Below are positions 35,032 to 43,385 of a DNA stretch of 64,000 nucleotides, one piece after another. Both the position numbers and the translations under genes were made by a program. A model generated the notes under the pieces. It had not been told where the DNA came from and did no database searches. It saw only the letters and a list, made by a program, of their open reading frames with translations. This DNA comes from Arthrobacter sp. MYb214. Lineage in GTDB: Bacteria > Actinomycetota > Actinomycetes > Actinomycetales > Micrococcaceae. The DNA lies in NCBI RefSeq assembly GCF_002979865.1, contig NZ_PCPZ01000004.1, positions 186,001 through 250,000 on the forward strand, read 5' to 3'. The stretch's first letter is position 1, and every line of letters starts with the position of its first letter.

Positions 35032-37083
35032 ATGAGCAACACCATCGCGACACGCACCACCGCACAGGAACTGATTCAACGATCCAACCGGTTGGGTGCA
35101 GACAAGAAGAACACCAACTACGCCGGTGGAAACACCTCGGCCAAGGGCACCGCGAAAGACCCGGTCACCGGTGAGCAAATTGAGCTGCTCTGGGTCAAGG
35201 GATCGGGCGGGGACCTCGGCACGTTGACCGAAAAGGGGCTGTCGACCCTGCGCCTGGACCGCATGCGCTCGCTGGTGGACGCCTACCCGGGCGTGGAGCG
35301 CGAAGACGAGATGGTCGCGGCCTTCGATTACTGCCTGCACGGCAAGGGAGGCGCCGCGCCATCCATTGATACCGCAATGCATGGGCTGGTCAACGCAAAC
35401 CACGTCGACCACTTGCACCCGGACTCCGGCATTGCCATTGCCACTGCCAAGGACGGCCGGGAGCTGACCGCAAGGATCTTCGGCGACAAGGTGGCTTGGG
35501 TTGACTGGCGCCGCCCCGGATTCCAGCTGGGACTGGATATTGCCGCGATCAAGGACGCCAATCCGCAGGCCGTGGGCTGCATCCTCGGCGGCCATGGCAT
35601 CACCGCCTGGGGAGATACCTCCCAGGAATCCGAGTCCAACTCGCTGTGGATCATCGACACCGCCGCTGCCTACCTTGACGAGCACGGCGCACCGGAGCCC
35701 TTCGGTCCTGTGGTTCCAGGATTCGAGCCGCTGGACGAGGAGGAACGCCGGACCCGCGCCGCCGCATTGGCCCCGAGCATCCGCGGCCTGGCCAGCACCG
35801 ACAAGCCCATGGTGGGGCACTTCAGCGATGACCAGCGAGTCCTGGATTTCCTCTCGCGCCAGAAGCTGGCGCAGCTGGCGGCCCTGGGCACCAGCTGCCC
35901 GGACCACTTCCTGCGCACCAAGATCAAGCCGATGGTGCTGGATCTTCCCGCTACCGCAGGCGTATCGGAGCAGATCGCTCGCCTGGAAGAACTGCATGCG
36001 CAGTACCGTGCTGACTACCAGGCCTACTACGAGGCCCACAAGGACCTGGACTCTCCGGCGATGCGCGGGGCCGACCCGCTGATCGTGCTGGTCCCGGGCG
36101 TCGGGATGTTCTCCTATGGGGCGAATAAGCAGACCGCACTGGTTGCTGGCGAGTTCTACCTTAATGCCATCAACGTCATGCGCGGCGCCGAAGCGGTCTC
36201 CAGCTATACGCCGATTTCCGATGTCGAGAAGTTCCGCATCGAATACTGGGCGCTGGAGGAAGCCAAGCTGCAGCGCATGCCCAAGCCCAAGTCCCATGCC
36301 GGGCGCATCGCCCTGGTCACCGGTGCCGCGTCGGGCATCGGCAAGGCCGTGGCGCAGCGGCTGGCAGCCGAGGGAGCCTGCGTGGTCATCGCAGACCTGG
36401 ATCTGGACAAGGCGCAGGCCGCCGCGGCGGAGCTGGGCACCGCAGATGTGGCCGTTGGCGTCGCCGCCAACGTGGCCGATGCGCACGCCGTGCAACGTGC
36501 CATCGATGAGGCGGTGCTGGCATTTGGCGGATTGGACCTGGTGGTGAACAACGCGGGCCTCTCGCTTTCGAAGCCCTTGCTGGAAACCACCGAGGCCGAC
36601 TGGGACCTGCAGCATGATGTGATGGCCAAGGGATCGTTCCTGGTTTCCAAGGCCGCGGCCAAGGTGCTGATCGAGCAGAAGCTCGGCGGCGATATCATCT
36701 ATATTTCCTCCAAGAACTCGGTCTTCGCAGGTCCGAACAATATTGCCTACTCGGCCACGAAGGCCGACCAGGCGCATCAGGTGCGCTTGCTGGCCGTAGA
36801 ATTGGGCGAGCATGGCGTGCGCGTGAACGGCATCAATCCCGATGGCGTAGTGCGCGGCTCCGGGATCTTCGCCTCCGGCTGGGGTGCCCAGCGTGCGGCG
36901 ACCTATGGCGTGGCAGAGGAGGATCTGGGGCAGTTCTACGCAAACCGCACGATCCTGAAGCGCGAGGTCATCCCGGAGAACATTGCCGATGCCGTGTTCG
37001 TGCTGACCGGGCCGGAACTGACCCGGACCACCGGATTGCACATTCCGGTGGATTCCGGAGTGGCGGCAGCCTTCCTGCGATGA
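35032..37083 (+). CDS. rhaEW: Bifunctional L-rhamnulose-1-phosphate aldolase / L-lactaldehyde dehydrogenase
   Basis: This 683-residue fusion has an N-terminal class II aldolase domain (zinc-type histidines in NHVDHLHPDSG and GGHGITAWGDT) and a C-terminal SDR domain from about residue 420 (LVTGAASGIGKAVA, VNNAGLSLSK, YSATKAD). The aldolase half splits L-rhamnulose 1-phosphate into DHAP and L-lactaldehyde; the SDR half oxidises lactaldehyde to lactate. This RhaEW arrangement is known from Bacillus and other Gram-positives. I use ATG 35032 (MSNTIATRT); an in-frame ATG at 34999 is possible. Its stop overlaps the kinase start. Confidence 0.9.
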   Translation: MSNTIATRTTAQELIQRSNRLGADKKNTNYAGGNTSAKGTAKDPVTGEQIELLWVKGSGGDLGTLTEKGLSTLRLDRMRSLVDAYPGVEREDEMVAAFDYCLHGKGGAAPSIDTAMHGLVNANHVDHLHPDSGIAIATAKDGRELTARIFGDKVAWVDWRRPGFQLGLDIAAIKDANPQAVGCILGGHGITAWGDTSQESESNSLWIIDTAAAYLDEHGAPEPFGPVVPGFEPLDEEERRTRAAALAPSIRGLASTDKPMVGHFSDDQRVLDFLSRQKLAQLAALGTSCPDHFLRTKIKPMVLDLPATAGVSEQIARLEELHAQYRADYQAYYEAHKDLDSPAMRGADPLIVLVPGVGMFSYGANKQTALVAGEFYLNAINVMRGAEAVSSYTPISDVEKFRIEYWALEEAKLQRMPKPKSHAGRIALVTGAASGIGKAVAQRLAAEGACVVIADLDLDKAQAAAAELGTADVAVGVAANVADAHAVQRAIDEAVLAFGGLDLVVNNAGLSLSKPLLETTEADWDLQHDVMAKGSFLVSKAAAKVLIEQKLGGDIIYISSKNSVFAGPNNIAYSATKADQAHQVRLLAVELGEHGVRVNGINPDGVVRGSGIFASGWGAQRAATYGVAEEDLGQFYANRTILKREVIPENIADAVFVLTGPELTRTTGLHIPVDSGVAAAFLR

Positions 37084-38564
37084 GCAAGCAAGCAGAGAGC
37101 GCGCCGGTCGCAGCTATCGACCTCGGCGCCACCAGCGGACGTGTCATGATCGGCCAGATGGTGGACGGGAAGCTCCAGCTCACTGCCGTCCACCGTTTCG
37201 CCAACGGACCGGTTCCGCTGTCGAGCCTGGAACCAGGGGCGCGGCAAGAAGCGCTGGCCTGGGATATCGATGAGCTCTGGGCGCAAATTCGCCACGGCCT
37301 CTCGCTGGCTTTCGCGCAGCGCGGGGATATCGCCAGCATCGGGGTGGACTCCTGGGCGGTGGACTATGCGTTGCTCAAGGACGGCAAGCGCCTGGGAGAA
37401 GTGCGGCATTACCGGGATCCGCGCAATGAGCGCGCGGTTGCTGCGCTGGAACAGAAATTCAGCCGGCGCGAGTTGTTTGCACGCAATGGGCTGCAATTCC
37501 TTCCGTTCAACACCGTGTACCAGCTGCAAGCCGAGAAGTTGGAAAACCGGTTGGCGGACGCCGAGGCGCTGCTGCTGGTTCCCGACTATTTCAACTGGAT
37601 GCTCACAGGGCAGCGGCGCAGCGAGTGGACGAACGCTTCCACCACCGGGTTGCTGAACCACAGCACCGGTACATGGGACGAGGATCTGGTTGCTGAACTG
37701 GGGCTTTCGGGAAAGCTCGCGCAGCTTGTGCACCCTGGCCAGCCGGTGGGCGCCCTGCTGCCCGAGCTGGCTGCGGAATTCGGTGCCAGCCACGAAGTCC
37801 AGGTAGTGGCGGTCGCTTCCCACGACACGGCCAGCGCAGTGGTTGCGACCCCGCTCTCCAGCGGGAAATCCGCCTATATCTCTTGCGGAACGTGGGGATT
37901 GGTTGGTGTGGAGCTGGACCGCCCGGTACTCACCGAGCAAGCGCATCAAGCGGGATTCACCAACGAGCTGGGGCTGGATTCCAGTGTCCGGTTCCTGAAG
38001 AACGTCGCCGGAACCTTTCTGCTCAGCGAGTCGATCCGCCAATGGAACGACGACGCGGAAGCCGCCGGAAGGGAAGAAACCAGCTTGGAGCAGCTCCTTG
38101 CCGAGGCCGCGGAATTGCCTGTTCCCCAGATGCTGATCGATCCTCAAAGCGAGCGGTTCCTGGCTCCTGGCCAGATGGCCCAGCGCATCTGCGATGCGGT
38201 GGAAGCCGCCGGCGGGCAGCGCCCGTGCTCACCTGCCGAAGTGATCAGGGTGGTCGTCGAGTCGCTGGCTCAGAGTTTCGCCCGCCAAGCTGCAGAAGCC
38301 GCGCGGTTGGGAGGATTCGAGCTGGAGAACATCCATATTGTCGGAGGCGGCTCGCAAGGCCAGCTGCTGTGCCAGCGCACTGCAGACCATGCGCGCGTGC
38401 CGGTCATTTCCGGACCCGTGGAATGCACCGCCCTGGGCAACGTGCTCGTGCAGTTGCAAGCGGCTATGCCTGCGGGTGGTGATGCATTGAACCTGCGCGA
38501 CGTGGTGCGCGACTCGGTGCCGCTAGGCGCCTACACCCCGTCGCAGGCCCTGAAGCTGGTCTAG
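37080..38564 (+). CDS. rhaB: L-rhamnulokinase
   Basis: This 494-residue FGGY-family kinase phosphorylates L-rhamnulose at O1. The phosphate-binding AIDLGATSGRVMIG near residue 12, SIGVDSWAVDYALL, YISCGTWGLVGVE and NIHIVGGGSQGQLLCQRTAD are typical RhaB segments. ATG 37080 overlaps the preceding stop (ATGA). It is the last gene of the operon, so all enzymes for rhamnose to DHAP plus lactate are together; an intrinsic terminator follows. Confidence 0.94.
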   Translation: MSKQAESAPVAAIDLGATSGRVMIGQMVDGKLQLTAVHRFANGPVPLSSLEPGARQEALAWDIDELWAQIRHGLSLAFAQRGDIASIGVDSWAVDYALLKDGKRLGEVRHYRDPRNERAVAALEQKFSRRELFARNGLQFLPFNTVYQLQAEKLENRLADAEALLLVPDYFNWMLTGQRRSEWTNASTTGLLNHSTGTWDEDLVAELGLSGKLAQLVHPGQPVGALLPELAAEFGASHEVQVVAVASHDTASAVVATPLSSGKSAYISCGTWGLVGVELDRPVLTEQAHQAGFTNELGLDSSVRFLKNVAGTFLLSESIRQWNDDAEAAGREETSLEQLLAEAAELPVPQMLIDPQSERFLAPGQMAQRICDAVEAAGGQRPCSPAEVIRVVVESLAQSFARQAAEAARLGGFELENIHIVGGGSQGQLLCQRTADHARVPVISGPVECTALGNVLVQLQAAMPAGGDALNLRDVVRDSVPLGAYTPSQALKLV

Positions 38565-38590
38565 ATCCGTGTGGGATATCTAGGCCGTCG

Positions 38591-38631
38591 TCGACCCTTC
38601 AGCCCGATGGGGCTGGAGGGTCGAACTTTTT
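38591..38631 (+). terminator. Intrinsic terminator of the rha operon
   Basis: Arms 38591-38605 and 38610-38624 form a 15-bp stem with one G-U pair and a GATG loop, followed by TTTTT (38627-38631). The T-run touches the stop codon of the convergent methyltransferase gene. Confidence 0.85.
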
Positions 38632-39286
38632 ACACCTTGCGCTGCACGAATACCACGGCATCCTCCAGGGTCGCCGGATTGCCATCGGGACCGATGATGG
38701 TGCGTTCGCGGACCTCGGCGCACAGCACCTCCCACTGCGCCGGATCCAGAGCCAAAGCTTCCAGTTCTTCTTCGGGGCTGGGGAACACTGGCATCTGGTG
38801 ATCGGGCTTGCTGGCGAAGGACGGCATCGATGCATGGGACAGGGCCAGCAGGTGGCCGCCGGGTGCGACCAGGGTCGCTGCCTTGCGCAGGAAGCTGGCG
38901 CGAGGGAATTCAAAGGGTGCCTGGAAGAAGCTCAAGGTCACCAGGTCGAAGGTTTCCCCGGTATTCCACGCAGCCAGATCCGAGGCGATGAAGCGAGTCT
39001 GCCCCGCGTCCAGGCCGTGCTTGGCCGCTTCTTCCTGCGCGCGCTTCACCGCGGTGGGCGAGATGTCGACTCCGGTAGCCTTCCAGCCGTGGGTGGCCAG
39101 CCACAGCGCATCGCCTCCCTCCCCGCAGCCGATATCCAGCGACGTGCCGGGGGCCAGCGGGGCGACAAGGTTCTCGATGACCTGGTTGACCTTGCCTGAC
39201 CAGACCCGCTCGGACTGGCCGTAGTGGTTCTCCCAGAAGGCGACATCATCATGTTCTTTGGTGTGGTGTTCGTGGTGGTGGCTCAT
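38630..39286 (-). CDS. SAM-dependent class I methyltransferase
   Basis: This 218-residue protein has SAM motif I SLDIGCGEGGDALWLA, the acidic motif II region ATGVDISP and the post-motif FDLVTLSFFQAPFEFPR. A His-rich N-terminus (MSHHHEHHTKEHDD) is unusual and might bind metal. I use ATG 39286 with GGGGA upstream; a longer frame to 39349 is not supported. Similar proteins are annotated as thiopurine/tellurite-type or unspecified methyltransferases; the substrate is unknown. Confidence 0.85.
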   Translation of the reverse strand: MSHHHEHHTKEHDDVAFWENHYGQSERVWSGKVNQVIENLVAPLAPGTSLDIGCGEGGDALWLATHGWKATGVDISPTAVKRAQEEAAKHGLDAGQTRFIASDLAAWNTGETFDLVTLSFFQAPFEFPRASFLRKAATLVAPGGHLLALSHASMPSFASKPDHQMPVFPSPEEELEALALDPAQWEVLCAEVRERTIIGPDGNPATLEDAVVFVQRKV

Positions 39287-39388
39287 TTTCGTTGTTCCCC
39301 ATTCGTCAGTAAGGCCGTTGTTATCGACCCTACTGACGATCGACCCCATGCGCGATCAGTTTTGCGCCAGAGGCAAGAATCGCTGCTC

Positions 39389-41206
39389 CTACCTTGCACT
39401 GACCTTGCCGAAGAGCCGGGCTATGGATGCGAGGATCATTGGCCGGCAGGCCAGCCAGGCGCCGGCGATTACGAGCAGCGAGAGCGCGAAGAAGAGCAGT
39501 CCGGTCCAGTTATCCGCGTACGCGGCTGGATCCGTGGAACCCTGGGCCGCGTACATGTGGTTCAGGTTGCGCAGCGCCCCGGTGGAGAACACCAGGATCA
39601 CGTGCACGAGGATGAACACAGCGAAGTACAGCATGGTTGGGAAGTGCAGCGCGCGGGCAACCTCGATCGGGTACTTCGCGGTCAATGCTGGCATGTTCTT
39701 CGGCCAGAAGGCGCTGAGCCGGAAGCCGGTGATCGCCGCGACCGGGGCCGCGATGAACACGGTGGTGAAGTAGGCCAGCTGCTGCAGCGAGTTGTAATTC
39801 ACCCAGCCGTTTTCGGTGGGCCAATCCAGCGTCAGGTACTGCAAGGCCGCCGAAATCGCGTTGGGGAAGACCTCCCACGACGTCGGGACGATGCGCATCC
39901 AGTGGCCTGTGGCGAACAGCAGCACGAGGAACACCAGGCCATTGATGATCCACAGCAGGTCAAGACCCTGATGCAGCCAGAGGTTGATGCTCACCTTCGG
40001 GCTGCGCTTCGACGACCAATAGGCAGGCGGCTTCTTCTGGTGCCTGACCAGCATGCCAGAACGGATGATCAGGACCATCAGGAAGAAGTTGAAGAAGTGG
40101 TTCCATGCCAGCCAGCCAGGGAACCCGAGAGGTGCCGAGTCCGGCAGGTGGTACTCACCCGGGTAGCGTTCCATGAATGACTCCACGGCATCGATGCCGG
40201 CAATGCCGCGGGCAACGAGCACCACGGCGGTGGCGATGCCCAAGGCGCAGAATGCGCCAAGGATTCCAGCCAGCACCCACTGCTTGGTCGTCATCGGGCC
40301 ATGCTTGGCCGCTTCTTTCTTGCTCTTCGCCGCTGCCTGGGGTGCCGGCTTGCTCGCGCGCCCGGCGGTCGACGCGTTACTTGCCGCGGCTGCTGGCGCG
40401 GCAGGTTCCTGCGCACCCATGCGGGTACGGGCAGGAGCAGCCTGCACCTCGGCGGCCGCAGGCTCCGAGACCAGCGCGGCGCCGGATGCCTGGCCCACCG
40501 GATCCGCGGGTGCTGCCTCTGCCCTCGGCGGGATGGCCGGTGCGGCCTGGGCCTGGGCAGCTTCCGCAACCGGTGCCGGCGGGAGCGCAGGCGCTGGAGC
40601 CGCTGGAGCTGCGGCAACAACGGGAGCTGCCACGAATGAACTTGGCGGCCACGGTTCTGCACCGGCGGTGCGCGGCAGGCCACGGCGAACTGCTGGTGCC
40701 CCGGCACTGGAAACCGCTGTGGCCGGGGCGGTACCCGCGGTGGCAACTGGTTCGGGGGCCGCCGGCGCTGATTCAGCTACCGGTTCGGCAACCGGTTCGC
40801 CAACTAGCTCGGCAACCGGCTCAGGTGCTGGTGCAGCGGAAGCGTTCTGCGATGCGGCTGGAGCGTTCGCGGCGACCGGCGTTCCCGCAGGCGGCCACGG
40901 CCCGCCGCCGGCAACCCGTGGCAGGCCCTGGCGAAGAAGCCCGGCAACCGCGCCCTGATCTGCAACAGGTTCCGCGGCCGGTGCGCTGGCTGCGGAACTA
41001 GCAGATGCTTGGCCAGGCGTTGGTTCCGCAGGCACCGACGGGCCAACGGGCTGGTCGAGAACTGGTTCTGCAGCATCCTCGACCGCGCTAGGCCCTGCCG
41101 GGACCGCGGCGCCTGCAGCGGGAGCGAACAGCTCGGCTGGCGGCCAGGGATCGCCGCCGGCCACGCGCGGCAGCCCCTGGCGGATGGATTGGTTTGGTGC
41201 GTTCAT
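39389..41206 (-). CDS. Cytochrome b/b6-domain membrane protein with repeated N-terminal motif, linked to EtfAB
   Basis: This 605-residue protein has two very different parts. Residues 1 to about 300 form a low-complexity Ala/Pro/Glu-rich arm with three copies of an RQGLPRVAGGDPWPP-like motif at residues 9-23, 92-106 and 174-188. From about residue 310 there are 5-6 membrane helices with cytochrome b561/formate dehydrogenase gamma-like character and possible haem histidines (NHFFNFFLMVLIIRSG, LWLHQGLDLLWIING, ARALHFPTMLYF). It starts 5 bp after etfA in an etfB-etfA-cytochrome operon. It probably passes electrons from reduced ETF to the quinone pool and the arm may dock ETF; both are inference. 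Confidence 0.8.
   Translation of the reverse strand: MNAPNQSIRQGLPRVAGGDPWPPAELFAPAAGAAVPAGPSAVEDAAEPVLDQPVGPSVPAEPTPGQASASSAASAPAAEPVADQGAVAGLLRQGLPRVAGGGPWPPAGTPVAANAPAASQNASAAPAPEPVAELVGEPVAEPVAESAPAAPEPVATAGTAPATAVSSAGAPAVRRGLPRTAGAEPWPPSSFVAAPVVAAAPAAPAPALPPAPVAEAAQAQAAPAIPPRAEAAPADPVGQASGAALVSEPAAAEVQAAPARTRMGAQEPAAPAAAASNASTAGRASKPAPQAAAKSKKEAAKHGPMTTKQWVLAGILGAFCALGIATAVVLVARGIAGIDAVESFMERYPGEYHLPDSAPLGFPGWLAWNHFFNFFLMVLIIRSGMLVRHQKKPPAYWSSKRSPKVSINLWLHQGLDLLWIINGLVFLVLLFATGHWMRIVPTSWEVFPNAISAALQYLTLDWPTENGWVNYNSLQQLAYFTTVFIAAPVAAITGFRLSAFWPKNMPALTAKYPIEVARALHFPTMLYFAVFILVHVILVFSTGALRNLNHMYAAQGSTDPAAYADNWTGLLFFALSLLVIAGAWLACRPMILASIARLFGKVSAR
40643..41182 (-). repeat. Three copies of a LPRxAGGxPWPP-type motif in the cytochrome-like protein
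   Basis: Copies are encoded at 41138-41182 (RQGLPRVAGGDPWPP), 40889-40933 (RQGLPRVAGGGPWPP) and 40643-40687 (RRGLPRTAGAEPWPP). Spacing is 83 and 82 residues. The DNA between them is Ala/Pro/Glu-rich with degenerate short VAEP-like repeats near 40745-40825. The conserved, regularly spaced motif on a disordered arm suggests a repeated docking site. Confidence 0.85.
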
Positions 41207-41211
41207 GGCGA

Positions 41212-42192
41212 TCAGGCCTTGCGTGCTTCCAAGGCGGAAATCAGTTGGGGCACGACCTTGAAGACATCCCCCACCACGCCGAAGTCGGCGATCTCGAAGA
41301 TCGGTGCATCGGCATCCTTGTTGATGGCGATGATGGTCTTGGCGGTCTGCATGCCCGCCTTGTGCTGGATGGCTCCGGAAATGCCCAGTGCCACGTACAG
41401 CTGGGGAGAAACTGCCACGCCGGTCTGGCCCACCTGGGCGGCATGCTCGACGTATCCGGCATCCACCGCCGCACGCGACGCGCCCACGGCAGCACCCAAG
41501 GCATCGGCCAGCTGGTGCACCAGGTCGAACTGCTCCGCGCTGCCCAACCCGCGGCCACCGGAGACCACGCGTGCCGCGGAACGCAGCTCGGGACGGGTGG
41601 ATGCCGTTTCGGCCGTTCTCAGTTCCTTGACCTCGACCTCCGGCTTGCCGCTGGCGGCTACCTCCAGCGGGATCGCGCTCGCCGGTTGGGCCTGGGCACG
41701 CTCTTCGATGCTGCCCACGCGCACGGTGATCACCGGCGCGCCGAAGGTCGGGGCGCTGTGGGTCGAATACGCGCCGCCGTAGATCGAGTGGGCTGCGATG
41801 ATTCCCTGGTCATCACGCGAAACACCGAGCGCATCGACGCTCAGCGCCAAGCGGTGGCGCACCGCGAAGCGTGCGGCCACTTCGCGCGAAGCCAGGGTAT
41901 GCCCCAGCAGTACGGCTTGTGGCTGGATTTGCGCGAAGGCCTGCTGCAGCGCGTCAGCCATCGGCGCGGTCAGCACCGGAGAATCGACGGCGGCGGTGAG
42001 TACCTGCGCGGCGCCAGACTCGCTGGCTTGCGCCGCCAGGGTATCAAGGGATCCGGCCGGAGCGGCGACAAGCGCTACCGGGGTGCCCACGGCAGAGGCG
42101 GCGCCGAGCAGTTCCTCGTGGTTCTTGGCCAGCGTTCCAGTGGCCGTGGTCTCGAGGAAAACAAGAATTGAATCAGAAGCAAAGGAAGTCAT
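41212..42192 (-). CDS. etfA: Electron transfer flavoprotein alpha subunit
   Basis: This 326-residue protein is the FAD-binding alpha subunit of ETF, which collects electrons from acyl-CoA and other flavin dehydrogenases. The C-terminal FAD domain signature is clear: VSGGRGLGS, then [20 protein letters not shown] and [21 protein letters not shown] use ATG 42192 with GGAAAG upstream. It lies 14 bp after etfB and 5 bp before the membrane cytochrome-like gene, so the three are one transcription unit. Confidence 0.95.
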   Translation of the reverse strand: MTSFASDSILVFLETTATGTLAKNHEELLGAASAVGTPVALVAAPAGSLDTLAAQASESGAAQVLTAAVDSPVLTAPMADALQQAFAQIQPQAVLLGHTLASREVAARFAVRHRLALSVDALGVSRDDQGIIAAHSIYGGAYSTHSAPTFGAPVITVRVGSIEERAQAQPASAIPLEVAASGKPEVEVKELRTAETASTRPELRSAARVVSGGRGLGSAEQFDLVHQLADALGAAVGASRAAVDAGYVEHAAQVGQTGVAVSPQLYVALGISGAIQHKAGMQTAKTIIAINKDADAPIFEIADFGVVGDVFKVVPQLISALEARKA

Positions 42193-42206
42193 GGTTTTCT
42201 TTCCGC

Positions 42207-42983
42207 TCACACCAGGTTGTTCTTGACGAGGAATTCGGCCACTGCGTTACCGGCATCGCCGTCATCGGCAATGACAGTTCCAGCGGTGCGGGGCGGGCGC
42301 TGGGCCACCGAAACCATGATGGAACGCGCAGTATCCGCAGGCAGGGACTCGACGCCCAAATCGGCCAGGGACAGGGACTCGACCGGTTTCTTCTTCGCGG
42401 CCATGATGCCCTTGAAATTCGGGAAGCGGGCATCCGGCAATGCCTCGGTGATCGAAGCGACCGCTGGCAATGGAGCGCTGATCTGGGCGGCAGCGCCATC
42501 CAGCTCGCGCAATCCGCTGATCGCGCCGTCGGCAATTTCTACCGAGGACAACGAAGTCGCCGCCGGAAGATCAAGCAGCTCGGCCAGCATGACCGGGAGC
42601 ATGCCCGCGGAGCCGTCGGTGGACATGTTGCCGGTGAGGACCAGATCGTAGCTGCCTCGGCGCAAAGCCGCCGCCAGGACCTGCGCGGTGAGGACCAGAT
42701 CGGCGCCGAGAAGCTCCTCGTCGCTGATATGCACGGCGCTGGCAGCGCCCATGGCCAAGCCCTTGCGCAGGGTGGCCTGAGCTGAATCCGGGCCCATGGT
42801 CAGCACGGTGATTTCAGTTCCAGGGTTCGCATCAGCATGCTTCAGCGCAACTTCCAAGGTCCGCTCGCCGATTTCATCGAGCACCACTTCTGAAGCGGCA
42901 CGGTCAGCCAGGCCGGTCTCCAGATCCAGCAGGCGGTCCTCTCCGGTATCTGGGACTTCTTTGATCAAAACCGCGATCTTCAT
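42207..42983 (-). CDS. etfB: Electron transfer flavoprotein beta subunit
   Basis: This 258-residue protein pairs with EtfA and binds AMP in canonical ETFs. It has the EtfB pattern: [15 protein letters not shown] at the N-terminus, [27 protein letters not shown], and [23 protein letters not shown], the family signature. AGGGAG precedes ATG 42983. It is the first gene of the leftward operon. No NADH- or lactate-dehydrogenase partner for bifurcation is adjacent, so an ordinary housekeeping ETF is likelier. Confidence 0.95.
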   Translation of the reverse strand: MKIAVLIKEVPDTGEDRLLDLETGLADRAASEVVLDEIGERTLEVALKHADANPGTEITVLTMGPDSAQATLRKGLAMGAASAVHISDEELLGADLVLTAQVLAAALRRGSYDLVLTGNMSTDGSAGMLPVMLAELLDLPAATSLSSVEIADGAISGLRELDGAAAQISAPLPAVASITEALPDARFPNFKGIMAAKKKPVESLSLADLGVESLPADTARSIMVSVAQRPPRTAGTVIADDGDAGNAVAEFLVKNNLV

Positions 42984-43385
42984 TATTTTCTCCCTCTTAT
43001 CGCAGTAGCATCTGCCAGGACAGCCGATGGCCGGAAATCACCAATGATCCGGGGCTTCGCGGACCACTGAAGCGGCCCCCGCCGAAACTACTAGGAAATC
43101 CAAGTTCATTAATAGGCCACGGCGCAGATTTTCTGCAGAGCTGAAAGCATTGTGTCGCAGGCTACGTCTGTCTTTGCTGTTCATCTTGTCGGATTCAGCG
43201 CCATTGGTCAATGAAAGTGGACAAGAAAACAGCAAGTGAGCACCTTGAACACCAAAGGTCCACGATCCGGCGGGGTCATCCGGGCATGCTTCCACGCAGG
43301 TGAGCCGCATCGCGCTATTCGCCCGGCTTCGGGCGGGCACCGTAGGCTTTAACCAGAGACCAATTTCGGAACCAAAGGACGGCTC
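42984..43385. other. 402-bp divergent promoter region, etfB / unknown gene
   Basis: No gene is supported. It must hold the etfB promoter (left) and that of the gene at 43386 (right). A 6-bp hairpin CGCCCG-GCTT-CGGGCG lies near 43323-43338. A leftward open frame spanning the whole region has no ribosome-binding site and reads across the neighbouring gene. Confidence 0.45.

Noticed and set aside
40745-40825. Tandem DNA repeat coding for VAEP-like units
   Set aside because: The units are degenerate and fit codon-biased low-complexity protein; not regular enough to call a DNA repeat of its own.
41212-42983. Electron-bifurcating ETF
   Set aside because: No adjacent bifurcation partner such as lactate or butyryl-CoA dehydrogenase is present; the extra gene is a membrane cytochrome-like protein.
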